Positions 42,690-53,329 of a stretch of DNA of 64,000 bases are shown one piece after another. Origin of the DNA: Lucinisca nassula. Its lineage: Eukaryota > Mollusca > Bivalvia > Lucinida > Lucinidae. A program made the position numbers and the translations under genes. Position 1 is the stretch's first letter. Every line of letters begins with the position of its first letter. The stretch covers positions 96,346,499-96,410,498 of the forward strand of contig OY757014.1 of assembly GCA_963580285.1 (NCBI GenBank). The letters are read 5' to 3'. A model generated the notes under the pieces. The model searched no databases. It was not told where the DNA came from and worked only from the letters and a program-made list of their open reading frames with translations.

Positions 42690-43370
42690 AATTCCTTTGA
42701 TTCAGAAGGTTTTATACTAAGGGAACAGCACACCTGCTAAATACAATTTGACATTACAGGACACATGCAGGGGAGGCAGACAGGTCTTTCAAATATACAC
42801 TGCTCAAAATAAAGGAGCAAACACGTTCCCTTGATTCAGAAGGTTTTATACTAAGGGAACAGCACACCTGCCATATACAATTTGACATTACAGGACACAT
42901 GCAGGGGAGGCAGACAGGTCTTTCAAATATACACTGCTCAAAATAAAGGAGCAAACACGTTCTCTTGATTCAGAAGGGGTTTTATACTAAGGGAACAGCA
43001 CACCTGCCAAATACAATTTGACATTACAGGACACATGCAGGGGAGGCAGACATGTCTTTCAAATATACACTGCTCAAAATAAAGGAGCAAACACGTTCCC
43101 TTGATTCAGAAGGGGTTTTATACTAAGGGAACAGCACACCTGCCAAATACAATTTGACATTACAGGACACATGCAGGGGAGGCAGACATGTCTTTCAAAT
43201 ATACACTGCTCAAAACAAAGGAGCAAACACGTTCCCTTGATTCAGAAGGGGTTTTATACTAAGGGAACAGCACACCTGCCAAATACAATTTGACATTACA
43301 GGACACATGCAGGGGAGACAGGCAGGTCTTTCAAATATACACTGCTCAAAAAAGGAGCAAACACATATTT
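42690..43370. repeat. ~144-bp tandem array of a mariner-like terminus
   Basis: Five units, each containing GATTCAGAAGG(GG)TTTTATACT, GACATTACAGGACACATGC and TATACACTGCTCAAAATAAA. The last block resembles the terminal inverted repeat of Tc1/mariner elements. Periodic minus-strand frames here are not genes. Confidence 0.8.
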
Positions 43371-43571
43371 CCTCAGTATAAAGATGTTGGATAATGATGA
43401 TGAAACAACGATTCAGATAGATAAATAACTCTATCTGCAACATGTTTCTGGCAAACACGGGCAACCAGTTCACAAATCACGCTGTAACCTGTTAAGGAGG
43501 AATTTGCATATTTTTTTGAGAAATCACCCTCTTTATATCAGATTATTTCAAATGTCATAGACATGCGCAAA

Positions 43572-43766
43572 TCAGTCACTTTTTTCCTGCCAATAATGCG
43601 TATGTCCACCTTGAGCAGCACAACACTCCTGGCACCACCGAGGCATGCTACGAACTAAACTTTGAACAGTTTGTAAAGCTAGTGTTTCACACTCATGTCT
43701 AAGGATGTTTATGAGATCTTGAATAGTCATTGGTGGAGATACACCTGTAAAGAATGCCCCACACAT
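43572..43766 (-). pseudogene. Tc1/mariner transposase remnant, C-terminal
   Basis: 65 codons containing LQTVQSLVRSMPRWCQECC and AAQGGHTHYW, the usual SMPRR...A.GGHTRY ending of Tc1/mariner transposases. The DDE core is gone. It lies next to the array of mariner-like terminal units, so both are probably remains of one element. Confidence 0.7.
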
Positions 43767-43854
43767 GTTCTATTGGGCTCAAGTCAGAGGAACGTGCCTG
43801 TCAGTCCATTACTTCAATAGTCCCACAATTAAGGTAATCCATGCACACTCTAAC

Positions 43855-43990
43855 AATAGATTGGTTGCATGATGCTTCCACGCTGAGCTGAAACCGACCG
43901 CACACGGGTACTAGTAAACAGCTTAGAGGATCTAAGCCTGCCCAGGCAAAGCGGTGCGAGTCTGTCCGCCCATGCTTATAAACCCTATTT
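43855..43990 (+). mobile_element. SINE-A fragment, 3'-truncated
   Basis: From GATTGGTTGCATGATGC to the CTTATAAACCCTATT block, then unrelated sequence. Confidence 0.6.
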
Positions 43991-44821
43991 CAATTTGCTA
44001 TAATTTGATGTAGGCTATATGCACCACCTTGCGCAATCAGTTACTTTGAATTCTATACTCCCATAAATTGGATGTATTGAGAATTGTAGTTGACACATGC
44101 GCATGCGTTCGATCTGGCATAAGAAAAATGTAGCATGCGTTTGGCATGGTATCATGGGCAAATCACTAACATCAATGGCGGATATCAGTCCAGGTAAAGA
44201 AGCTTTAGGGTAGCTGATTTAAGCAGGCAACGCTATCTATTATGCATCAATAAACATATATCGCCGTAAACAGGGACCAAATGTACATGTTAAACCCGTC
44301 TAGAACAGATATCATTGTAAATGAGTTCTGAATGGTTGGGTCTTTTGGAAGCAAAGAATACACAAAATAAACAAAATAGCAGAATCGGTTTTATTGAGTT
44401 TATTGAGTCTGTTCAGGAACAGTACTGAAATATGCAACACCGGCCACGCCCTATAGCACCGACTTAAGCTGAATTCTATTTCCAAAATATTCTAAATGAA
44501 CTCAATGATCACAAAGGACCAGAAAATATAATTTTTACTATGATGCTGTATGGGGAGACGTAATAATGTTGGACAACAGAAAGAATTAATTGTAAACTTG
44601 ATAAGAGTTACGACGGCTGCAATACTATTGATGAAGCATTTGAAAGGGCAATGAGTTCAAAATAATTTCAATCAGCTGAGATAATTCCATTTTGACACGA
44701 CCATGCAAATTTATGCATGTTATTCACACGTGTATTCCCAAAGCTTGTTGACAACATATACCGCTGAACTGATTTTTAAGGTGGAAACTATTACGCGGAA
44801 ATAGTGTAATAATGAAGGCAA

Positions 44822-44857
<36 letters not shown>

Positions 44858-46268
44858 TATTCTTTTTTTTTAAACTCGTGCTTTCGTACAAAAAAGACCA
44901 TGGGAATTAATTTAAGATTCTAACATACTCTACAAATTAATTCCTACATTACGTCTTATTCTGTAAAAGTCAGCACTTCCAAACATACGTAAGGCCCACC
45001 TCTCAATAACGGATCACATACATGTATCTATTCATTTTAAAAATGAAATTTTGTGTTGCCATAGCAACCGCAACATGGTAAATGTTATCATAAATATGTT
45101 ATTTAATCTAAATTGATATGAACTTTCAATTCTGTCCTCATAGATTTTAAAGCTAGTGAAAATCTGTTACAACAGTGAAACCATAAACAGATATTTATTC
45201 AGTTTTAACGGAATGTTACGGTTGCCATAGCAACAAGGGCTACTACACAATCTACACCATTTTATCTATTTATCTATTCAAATTATGATCATTATTTCCT
45301 AGTTTAACTAGGCTTAAGTATATAGGGGCGTTGCTTTCCTGTCCAGAATTGCAACACCATTTTGTACACAATAAAGTGGGTGGGGTAATGAGACTCCATA
45401 ATTGTTATAATTATTCATAATTTCAAATTATTCATTAACTTGAAGCAGATGGCAATATAATCAAACCTAATTATTACATATTTAGTAATCAGAAATAGAT
45501 TAGATTTGATATAGATGAAGCAAAAGTATGATAATGACACTGGTAACAGAATTTCCTTTGATCTTTTGATACAGAAAAATGCATAAAAACATACATTTTA
45601 GGTCTTTTATTGATTTTAATGGCTATGTACATTGTACAAGATGTTTGTTTTATAATTTATGACCAATGCAATGGTTAATTTATCAAAGATCAGTTCTGGA
45701 ATTTCACATAAGTAGTTACACCGTTACTATTTTTCAAAAAATTCGTCTGTGCAACACGGACAAAGTTGCCGAGTTATCTTTCTTCCATTGAAAGAGGATT
45801 ACACCTAGACATTACAGTTTTTGTTAATAATAGGACATGTTATTTAAGTGCCACTGTCCGTTTCTTCCAATGTCGTTGCCCCTGAGAATAAAATACAGAC
45901 AAAAATACAGAAAATTCAGAAAAATTCAATGTGCTTGACTAGCACCTCAATTCCGTTGCCATGGTAACACATATGAACACGTTCACGAGCCCAATATATT
46001 ATGAATCCCTTCAGTACATATGCCCTTATGGATATCATGTGTAAATTGGTATATATTAAGAAAGTGGTAACAATAGCTAGTTGTTGAAAATCATATAAAA
46101 ATACTGTTTTATCTATGTGAATACGTTGTTGCCATGGCAACAGCATTTGTATCAATATCTCGAAAACTACTTGACATATTCCAATAAAATTTTCACCTAT
46201 CTTCATCATTTGCGAAATGCTATTTATGTACAAAAAATGAAGAAAATCAAAAATTTTGACTTTCCATG
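43991..46268. other. Gene-free part of the 7.2-kb element
   Basis: AT-rich, with an (AT)n run at 44828-44855 and at least four GTTGCCAT(A/G)GCAAC dyads (45056, 45220, 45955, 46129). The ~105-codon minus frame at 45916-46233 is unsupported. Confidence 0.45.
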
Positions 46269-46422
46269 TAATGCTCGATGCTTACAGTCAGCTTATTTAA
46301 AAATAATGCACTATGTCACACGGGTTTGTTATCGTAATGTGTAACTGAAACCTTCTAAATATGCTTTTAAGAGCAGAATCAGTAATAATTTTAGGTGGTC
46401 TTAATAGCGAATTTTCACTGTA

Positions 46423-46545
46423 TTGAGGTTAAATGTCCCCGACAACACTATTTAGGTCATTTGGTGACATTGCTTCCAATTTTGTGGGACTTTTACCCGG
46501 CAGTGAGATGAAATAGCATCTCAAGCCCTGCCGCCCAATGAAACC
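46423..46545 (-). mobile_element. SINE-A fragment
   Basis: Tail-side half only (TGAGGTTAAATGTCCCCGAC to CGCCCAATGAAACCAA), adjoining the foldback E terminus. Confidence 0.6.
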
Positions 46546-46746
46546 AAAAGTCTTATATAACATTCGATATAACGACATAACGTGTTATAACAAAAAAAAT
46601 TAAGCTGAAGATAAGACCTAATCCAGGATATTGTATTAATACTTCAATACTCCAAGAATGGTTCGGACATTTGTGTCTAAGTGTAATTAAATACTCTTTA
46701 TTTCCTATACCACACCTTACTTGGATTCTTTATAGCGGCTAAATGA

Positions 46747-47021
46747 CATTACGATAAAGCATCCGTGTGGTATAGTGCTTATTTCCTTACCTTTTATGCT
46801 GAAAATTGTGATATCTTTCTTATTTATACTCCAAACATAGGTTGTGAGTGCTCGTTAGAACCGCCTCATTGAGGCGGTTCTAACGAGTACCCACAACCTA
46901 TGTCTTGGAGTAGAAATAAGAAAAATAATGTTTACCCCCGTAAACCCCAGTTTTCTCTTTATAAAGCGGGCTTTAGGGGGGGGGGGGGGGGTCTTTATTT
47001 CACGGGCTTGTTCACGTGATG
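46747..47021 (+). mobile_element. Hp MITE, type-2 ends, poly-G insertion
   Basis: CATTACGATAAAGCATCC to TTGTTCACGTGATG; palindrome about 46838-46912 and a G-run at 46976-46991 in the outer stem. Confidence 0.75.
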
Positions 47022-47120
47022 CTGTCGTTATAACGAAAGTCAACTGTACATCTCACTGAGGCATCCAGGTTGTATTTATGTCAATGGACAGCTTGAGCAA
47101 CATTAAGAGCTGTGCAATAA

Positions 47121-47392
47121 CATCACGTGACCAAGTCCGAGAAATGAACACTCCCTAAACCCCACTTTATATAGAGAAAACAGGGGTTGACGGTTACGGA
47201 TGTATGCATTATTTTTCTTATTTCTGCTCCAAGTCATATGTTGTGGGTACATGTTAGAACGCCCCAATGTGGCGGTTCTAACGAGAACCCACAGCCTATG
47301 TTTGCGCTAAGAATAAGAAAAATAGTACGGATTTTCATCAGAAAAGAAGCCATTTTGAAGATGTGAAAAAATGCACTATGTCGTACGGGTGA
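47121..47392 (-). mobile_element. Hp MITE, type-2, diverged
   Basis: CATCACGTGACCAAGTCC at the left. The hairpin centre is decayed (GCCCCAATGTGGCGG). Confidence 0.65.
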
Positions 47393-47445
47393 GGTCATAT
47401 GGAAACAGGACTTATTTTATTTAAAGATGTACAGCTTCAGGACAG

Positions 47446-47995
47446 TCATCTCTTTTAAAACTATTTTTGTCTATCTTACATATATCAGGAGGGGTCTACT
47501 CATAGGAGAAATAATATGATCCCGCGGGAGCAATTCTTTCCTCTGCTGGTGTTTTTGAAGGGGTTTTGTTTGTTTGTTTGTTTGATTTTGGGTTTAACGT
47601 CCCCGTCAAACTATTACGGTCATTTTGGAGACGTTGCTTCCAATTTTGTGGGACTGTTACCCGACTTTGAGGTGAAATGACATCTCAAGCCCTGTCGCCG
47701 CATGAAACAATAGGTCTGTAAGCTTGGACGGTCCTAATAGCACCGATTTGCCTGTGCAGGCTTGGATTCTCTAAGCGGTTTACCAGTACCCGTGTGCGGC
47801 CGGTTTCAGCTCTGCGTGGAAGCATCATGCAGCCCATCTATTTCTTCAAGCCCCGATGGGCGGGGCGGTATTTCTCTTTTTAAACTACATGTATTTTTGT
47901 CTATCTTGCATGCATCAGCAGGCGTCTACTCATAGGGGAAATAATGTGCTCCCTAGGGAGCAAATTCTTTCCTCTTCTGGTGTTTTTGAAGGGTT
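47446..47995 (+). repeat. ~115-bp direct duplication around a SINE-A
   Basis: TTTTTGTCTATCTTACATAT...GGTGTTTTTGAAGGG at 47446-47563 recurs at 47873-47995; SINE-A (47564-47866) lies between. Confidence 0.65.
47564..47866 (-). mobile_element. SINE-A copy
   Basis: Full length, inverted, with an expanded (GTTT)n tail side at the left and GCCCCGATGGGCGGGGCGG at the right. Confidence 0.7.
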
Positions 47996-48097
47996 TCAGT
48001 GTAGAAAAAAACAAACAGGGAGTCTTAAAATTTGTTAACGTTTTGGAAAAATAGGGGAAAAAGGTATCCACTTATATGAGACCCTCTATGTTTTCTC

Positions 48098-48257
48098 TTA
48101 GAAGCCTCCGTGGTGTAGTGGTTATGCTACTCGCCTTGTAAACCAGGGGTCGCAGGATCGATCCCGGGCTTCTCCAGACTTTCGGATGAGTCTTTAAACC
48201 GAGGTCCCGTCTCCGTATGACCTTAGCTGTTGGTGAGACGTAAAACTCAAACACTCA
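48098..48257 (+). mobile_element. SINE-B, full length, 14-bp target duplication
   Basis: GCCTCCGTGGTGTAGTGGTT (A-box region), GGGGTCGCAGGATCGATCCC (B box), body to GTAAAACTCAAACACTCA. CTCTATGTTTTCTC is at 48084-48097 and 48258-48271. Confidence 0.9.
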
Positions 48258-48347
48258 CTCTATGTTTTCTCGGTTTTACAGATCTGGTGTACAGTTTCAA
48301 AGGCCAATAATGAGCTCACAAGGAATGGTAATACAAATATTTGTTCA

Positions 48348-48616
48348 TCTCGAAAACACGCGTATATAAGTTTTATAAAGTAAAACTGGGGTTTTCAGGG
48401 GTATACATTATTTTTCTTATTTCTGCTCAGAAACATAGATTGTGGGTACTCGTTAGAACCGCCTCGGCGAGGCGGTTCTAACGTGTACCCACAATCTATA
48501 TTTTGATCAGAAATAAGGAAAATATCTCGATTTTTTCATATTAAAAGTTTCGTTGTTTTTTTGTTTTTTTTTCTCGGTAAAATTTACAATGTATTTTTAA
48601 AGGCGTGATTTCGTAA
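48348..48616 (-). mobile_element. Hairpin MITE (Hp), type-1 ends
   Basis: CATCTCGAAAACACGCG to GGCGTGATTTCGTAA; palindrome about 48430-48505. A poly-T run follows at 48627-48651. Confidence 0.75.
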
Positions 48617-48622
48617 AGGCTG

Positions 48623-48653
<31 letters not shown>

Positions 48654-48730
48654 ATGTACCCTTTCTGGTTGATAGAGAGAGCTATTGCATGCTGACACTT
48701 TCATCAAGAACCTTCTTCCGTCTTTGAATA

Positions 48731-49238
48731 ATACAGTAAAATTTCTGTGATAAAACCACCTTTGGGACTGTTCAAAAGTGGTCTTTAAGACCACTTTTGA
48801 ACAGTCCCAAAAATTGTCTCTTTCTAGAGGACAGTAAGTGCAGGAAACACACAGATAGACCGATCCGCCCCCGCCCATCGGGGCTTGAAGAAATAGATAG
48901 GCTGCATGATGCTTCCACGCAGAGCTGAAACCGACCGCACACGATTACTAGTGAACCGCTTAGAGGATCTAAGCCTGCCTAGGCAAAGGGGTGCGAGTGG
49001 GACCGTCCATGCATATATAGATCCTATTGGTTTCATCGGGCGGCAAGGCTTGAGATCTCATTTCATCTCAATCTCGGGTAAAAGTCCCACAAAATTGGAA
49101 GCAATGTCTCCAAAATGACCTTTACTGTGTTGATGGGGACGTGAAACCTCAAAAGACTGACTGAAGCCCTTTAAATATGCCTTTTACAGGAGAATTAGTC
49201 TAAATTTTAGGTGTTCTTAACAGCAGAATTTCACTGCA
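48731..49238 (+). mobile_element. Foldback E copy 2, split by SINE-A
   Basis: TACAGTAAAATTTCTGTG with a strong inner palindrome (AAAGTGGTCTTTAAGACCAC) on the left; TTTAGGTGTTCTTAACAGC and TTTCACTGCATA on the right. The SINE-A at 48865-49152 lies between. Confidence 0.7.
48865..49152 (+). mobile_element. SINE-A copy in foldback E
   Basis: CCGCCCCCGCCCATCGGGG to GGACGTGAAACCTCAAAAG; the tail is shortened. Confidence 0.65.
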
Positions 49239-49584
49239 TAACGAATACACGCCTATACAAAAACATTGTATTTTTTCCGCCTAAAAACCTAAATTTTTAG
49301 ATGAAAAATTGTGATATTTTTCTTATTTCTGCTCAAAATATAGATTGTGGGTACACGTTAGAACCGGCTCGATGAGGCGGTTCTAACGAGTACCTCAATC
49401 TATAAAACATAGATCGTTGTGGGTACACGTTAGAACCGCCACGATTAGGCGGTTCTAACGAATACCCTCAATCTATATTTTAGAGCAGAAATAAGAAAAA
49501 TAAGTTTTCCACTGTAAACACCAGTTTTACTGCATAAAAGTGGGGTTCAAGGGGGTTATGATAAAATAGGTGTGTTTTGTGATT
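49235..49584 (+). mobile_element. Hp MITE, type-1, with two hairpins
   Basis: The central palindrome occurs twice in a row (about 49344-49404 and 49415-49482) between otherwise single arms. Confidence 0.75.
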
Positions 49585-49737
49585 GTATGTCTGTTTTTTT
49601 TTTTTTTAAATTCAGAGTTTAGTTAAGATCTTTAACAGACTGGTAATTAGTACGACTGTTCTTTTCGAGTGGCCTGATCGGGTCTACACTGTTTTTGTAT
49701 GTACATGTACATGTATCTGTGACGGTCTACAGAGTTT

Positions 49738-50401
49738 AATTTGCCCCCGCCCATCGGGGCTTGGAGAAATAGATTGGGCTGCATTATGCTTCCTCTCAGA
49801 GCTGAAACCGACCGTACACGAGAACTGGTAAAACGCTAAGGGTCATTTTGGAGACGTTGCTTCCAATTTTGTGGGACTTTTACCCGACATTGAGATGAAA
49901 TGACATCTCAAGCCCTGTCGCCCAATGAAACCAATAGGGTTTATTAGCATGGACGGTCCGCCTCGCACCGCGGTTCCTGGACAGGCTTAGATCCTCTAAG
50001 CGGTTTACCACTACTAGTGTGCGGGCCGGATTCAGCTCTGCGTGGAAGCATCGTGCAGCCCATATATTTCTTCAAGCCCCTATTGGCGGCAGCCGAAAGG
50101 CAAAGTGGTGTGAGTTCATGTATATAAACCATATTGGTTTCATTGGGCGACAGGGACAGAGATGTCATTACATCTCAATATCGGGAAAAGTCCCAAGAAT
50201 TGGATCTAAGCGTGCCCAGGCAAAGCGGTGCGAGTCGGACCGGTCATGCTTATAAACCACATTGGTTTTATTAGGCGATAGGGCTTGAGATGTTATCTCA
50301 TCTCAATGTCTGGTAAAAGTCCCACAGAATTGGAAGCAACGTCTCCAAAATGACCTATACAGTGTTGACGGGGACGTTAAACCTCAAATCAAACACACAA
50401 A
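49738..50401 (+). mobile_element. Composite SINE-A with inverted SINE-A inside
   Basis: TCTACAGAGTTT flanks the whole (49726-49737 and 50402-50413). Plus-oriented head at 49738-49840, an inverted copy at 49841-50095, then plus-oriented sequence with a duplicated middle to the tail at 50401. Confidence 0.7.
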
Positions 50402-50561
50402 TCTACAGAGTTTGAAGGATTTAAATGGCGCCTTACATGTACCAGTCGGGTCACTCAAATTCGTCGTAGTGTATGTGTGTACGAGTGTGTCTGTGCGTGG
50501 AAGAGTTATTGCTTGCTTTATTGAGTACTTACATGTACATGTACACGCGATTTGATTATTT

Positions 50562-50852
50562 ACATTGAGGTTTTATGTCCCTGTCAACACTTTGTAGGCT
50601 ATTTTGGGGACGTTGTCTCCAATTTTGTGGGACTTTTACCCGACATTGTAATGAAATGACATTTCAAGCCATGCCGCCCAAACAAACCAAAACGGTTTAT
50701 ATGTAAAGGGACATGTGGGGACGTGCACAAGTTTGCCTGGACAGGTTTAGTGGGCAGGCTTAGACCCTCTAAGCGGTTTACCAGTACTCAGGTGTGATCA
50801 TTTTCACATCTGCGAGAAATCTATTTCTCCAAGCCCCGTTGGGCGGGGGTCT
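50562..50852 (-). mobile_element. SINE-A copy, diverged
   Basis: TTGAGGTTTTATGTCCCTGT to AGCCCCGTTGGGCGGGGG, inverted, with lost blocks. Confidence 0.6.
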
Positions 50853-51117
50853 TGAGTACGTTTGCAATGTGTGTCTGAGTGTCTAGTAAACCGATGTTTA
50901 TTGTATGACGGCCTACGGCTGCCCGGAAAAAGAGTGGTTTGACAGAATGGCTCGACATGTAACCATAGAGTTAAACTATGACGTGAAACAAAAATAAACA
51001 GTTTAAGGTGTCAAAAGACAGAAAAAACACATTTCAAAAACGCACATCGTTGCAAGCCTAAGATGCGGCGTAAACAGCAATGTCATACGTGCAACAATGG
51101 ATTTTTTTTTTCTTTTT

Positions 51118-51252
51118 GAAAACAGGTTTTACGTCCCCGTCAACAGTATTTATGTCATCTTTGAGACGGTCCTTCCAACTTTGCGGCTGTTTTCCAAACA
51201 TTGAGATGAAATGACACATCAAGTCCCTGCCGCCCAAACAAACCAAAAAGTA
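51118..51252 (-). mobile_element. SINE-A fragment
   Basis: Tail-side half (AACAGGTTTTACGTCCCCGT to CCGCCCAAACAAACC). Confidence 0.55.
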
Positions 51253-51299
51253 GAAAAGCCATTTAAACTTTAAACCACCTCATGAGAAAAAGACACTTA

Positions 51300-51395
51300 A
51301 TGCACAAGCGACCAGCAAAGGCACAGGCGAGACTGCGCATGCGCGCAGACTCGTCTGGGCCTTTGTTGCTCGCAGGCGTGTATAAGAAGCCTTGA
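51300..51395. repeat. Hairpin around GCGCATGCGCGC
   Basis: CGACCAGCAAAGGCACAGGC is mirrored by CTGGGCCTTTGTTGCTCGC; a relative of the inner hairpin at 23194-23431. Confidence 0.6.
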
Positions 51396-51431
51396 GGTAG
51401 TTTCGTGGAAAAAACTTCGCGCCCAGTCCAA

Positions 51432-51730
51432 TACGATAACAAACCCATGCGACACAGTGCATGTTTTTCATATCTCCAAAACGCTCATTTTTCTGAAGAA
51501 ATTCTGTGATATTTTTCTTAATTATTCACCAAACATAGGTTGTCGGTGCACATAGGTTGTCGGTGCTCGTTAGAACCGCCTCATTGAGGCGGTTCTAACG
51601 AGTACCCACAACCTATATCTTGGAGCAGAAATAAGGAAAATAGTGTATTCCCCCGTAAACCCCAGTTTTCTCTATATAAAGTGATGTTTAGGCGGGAGGG
51701 TGTTCATTTCACGGACTTGTTCACGTGATG
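51432..51730 (+). mobile_element. Hp MITE, type-2 ends, small arm duplication
   Basis: ACGATAACAAACCCATGCG to TTGTTCACGTGATG; CATAGGTTGTCGGTGC is duplicated in the left arm. Confidence 0.75.
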
Positions 51731-51821
51731 CCTAATAGGGAACTGCGCACGTGTATTTAAAGAAGATAAATTGGAAAATGCTAAAGACCCTTTTCTCATG
51801 TGTGGGCCCTTTTGTTCGTCA

Positions 51822-51975
51822 GTCAGCCTTGGTAGCTCAGGCGGATGGGACCTGATCAGAGATAAGGAGGTTGCGGGTTCGATAACTGCCGGGTCGGCAA
51901 CATTCTTTCGGGGAGATTGGTCTTTTCTACGGTTATTTCTCGCGCTTCCCCTGATTCAAGAGGGCCGGTTGTCTT
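51822..51975 (+). mobile_element. SINE-D, tRNA head and partial body
   Basis: TTGGTAGCTCAGGCGGATGG (A-box region) and GTTGCGGGTTCGATAACTGC (B-box region), then the GGGGAGATTGGTCTTTTCTA body, cut at the SINE-A that follows. Confidence 0.65.
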
Positions 51976-51978
51976 TGT

Positions 51979-52135
51979 TTTGTTTGTTTGATTTGAGGTT
52001 TAACGTCTCCGTCAACACTACTTAGGTCATTTTGGAGACGTTGCTTCCAATTTTGTGGGACTTTTACCCGACATTGAGATGAAATGACATCTCAAGCCCT
52101 ATCGCCCAATAAAACCAATAGGGTTTATAAGCCTG
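51979..52135 (-). mobile_element. SINE-A fragment
   Basis: Tail-side half, inverted; stops at GGTTTATAAGCCTGGACG, where the ACGT-rich element begins. Confidence 0.65.
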
Positions 52136-52297
52136 GACGTGGATGTGACGTTGCATAAACGTCATGAAGTTTCATAAACGTCAAAACGTTGAGCCGACGT
52201 GGATGTGACGTTGCATAAACGTCATGACGTTGCATAAACGTCATAACGTTGAACCGACGTTGATATGACGTCATAATTACGCCATGTGCCTGCTGGG
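52136..52297. mobile_element. ACGT-rich MITE, partial
   Basis: Repeats of CGTTGCATAAACGTCATGAC and AACGTTGAACCGACGTTGAT, ending GCCATGTGCCTGCTGGG, which matches the terminus of the complete copy at 53163-53311. Confidence 0.6.
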
Positions 52298-52326
52298 TTG
52301 TAATGTCATGTGTTTTATATTTTTAG

Positions 52327-52483
52327 TGACGGCCCAGTGCTACAAGAGTAGCAAAGATAGAACACTAACCACACTGTTTAAATCCGAACTCAACGATGAC
52401 GACATTAACTACTTGTTTGGCTTAAAACTTCGGCCGGGGACCGACCCTCCGCAGTATGATAAGAGTACCGACTGTGAATATAC
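52327..52483 (+). CDS. Internal exon of an unrecognised host gene
   Basis: TTTTATATTTTTAG precedes and GTAAGTTTCT follows a 157-bp segment open in one frame (2 bases, 51 codons, 2 bases). It reads TAQCYKSSKDRTLTTLFKSE, then LNDDDINYLFGLKLRPGTDP and ends STDCEY. Acidic, soluble-looking, two Cys; family not recognised. It begins in phase 1, as the candidate exon at 36440-36481 requires, and ends in phase 2, fitting both 52837-52957 and 57051-57135. A possible local ATG at 52284 lies inside the MITE and would read through the acceptor, so I prefer the exon model. Confidence 0.55.
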
Positions 52484-52576
52484 GTAAGTTTCTACCAGGA
52501 AACGTTCTACCAACGTCGTGACGTTGTAACGATGATGCTTAGAGATGTTGTGATCCCTTGAAGTATGCAAAGATGT

Positions 52577-52688
52577 TGGTTGATTTGAGGTTTAGCGTCC
52601 CCGTCAACACTGTAAAGGTCATTTTGGAGACGTTGCTTCCAATTTTGTGGGACTTTTACCCGACATTGAGATGAAATGACTTCTCAAA
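52577..52688 (-). mobile_element. SINE-A fragment in the intron
   Basis: Tail-side third, TTGATTTGAGGTTTAGCGTC to GAGATGAAATGACTTCTCA. Confidence 0.65.
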
Positions 52689-52836
52689 AGTATGCAAAGA
52701 GTGCAGACTGATAAGATACATACATTTTACTATGCAGCGTCCTATTAACGTCAATGTTACGTCATGACGTTGGATTGACGTTTATTAGACGTTGCTTTCT
52801 ATATTATTTACGTTGGTGTGACGTTTCCCTTTTCAG

Positions 52837-52957
52837 TGTTACTTTGAAGTTGATGCTATACTGCCTCCTAGGCGCCGGTACGACGTTCATAAGCCATTTT
52901 GTGCCCGTTTTGTATCCGATTTATCTTGCGAGTCTTTTAAGAATTTTTAAAATATGA
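52837..52957 (+). CDS. Candidate terminal exon with a membrane span
   Basis: Preceded by GACGTTTCCCTTTTCAG, a strong acceptor. Joined in phase to 52483 it gives a stretch starting VTLKLMLYCLLGAG and a second hydrophobic part LYPIYLASLLRIFKI, then TGA at 52955-52957. The ACGTT words before the acceptor are those of the ACGT-rich MITE, so the splice site may be transposon-derived. An alternative to the exon at 57051. Confidence 0.4.
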
Positions 52958-53162
52958 ACCAAATTTTTCTCTGCGTTGAACGAAAAAAAAAAAAAAAAAA
53001 AAACCTGATCTGCCGTAACAGTTGCTGCGGCGGTTGCCCTTTGTCCCTAACGTCACACCTGAACAAACCCTGGAGAGGAAGCACTGTCATGTTCCTCGTT
53101 CTTTGCGAAGAACAAACGTGCAGACCAGCCTTTGCATCAGATAAGCACCTTTAGGTTCGCCA

Positions 53163-53311
53163 CCCAGCAGAACACGTCGCTAGGGCAACTTCAAATCAAC
53201 GTCGGTGCAACGTCATAACGTTGCACCGACGTAGATGTGACGTTGCATAAGCGCCAAGACGTTGTGCCGACGTTAATATGACGTCACAATTACGTCATGT
53301 ATCTGCTGGGC
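53163..53311. mobile_element. ACGT-rich MITE, complete
   Basis: CCCAGCAGAACACGTCG at the left and CGTCATGTATCTGCTGGG at the right form inverted ends; the interior is CGTCATAACGTTGCACCGAC and relatives. Confidence 0.65.
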
Positions 53312-53329
53312 AGTTTCTGTATGTAAATC

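Larger units (their letters stand above)
39114..46295. mobile_element. 7.2-kb element with inverted termini
   Basis: GCTGACTGTAAGCATCGAGC near 39118 is repeated inverted near 46274-46293, and TTTAAAA flanks both ends (39107-39113 and 46296-46302). Subterminal CCATGGAAAC / GTTGCCATGGCAAC palindromes occur on both sides. No long frame survives; the interior is filled with SINEs, tandem repeats and a mariner remnant. It may be a large non-autonomous DNA transposon or a decayed autonomous one. Confidence 0.65.
38866..46339 (-). mobile_element. Hp MITE, type-2, split by a 7.2-kb element
   Basis: The left part (38866-39106) has the CATCATGTTAACAAGTCC end, the hairpin (about 38980-39050) and AAGTAGCCATTTTGGAGATG. 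The expected continuation (AATGCACTATGTCACACGGG to CGTAATG) is found only at 46303-46339. Confidence 0.8.
38748..46422 (+). mobile_element. Foldback E, split by nested insertions
   Basis: The left part (38748-38865) starts TACAGTAAAATTCC, with AAGACCACCTTTGGGACT; the right part (46340-46422) ends GGTGGTCTTAATAGCGAATT then TTCACTGTA, an inverted terminus. A second copy at 48731-49238 has the same order without the large insertion. Everything between is younger. Confidence 0.75.

Noticed and set aside
42754..43473. Minus-strand frames repeating FERPVCLPCMCPVMSNCIWQ
   Set aside because: Translation of the ~144-bp tandem array.
45916..46233. 105-codon minus-strand frame
   Set aside because: AT-rich, includes GTTGCCATGGCAAC dyad repeats, and lies in the gene-free part of the 7.2-kb element.
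48597..48878. 93-codon minus frame ending in poly-Lys
   Set aside because: It reads through a poly-T run and foldback E.
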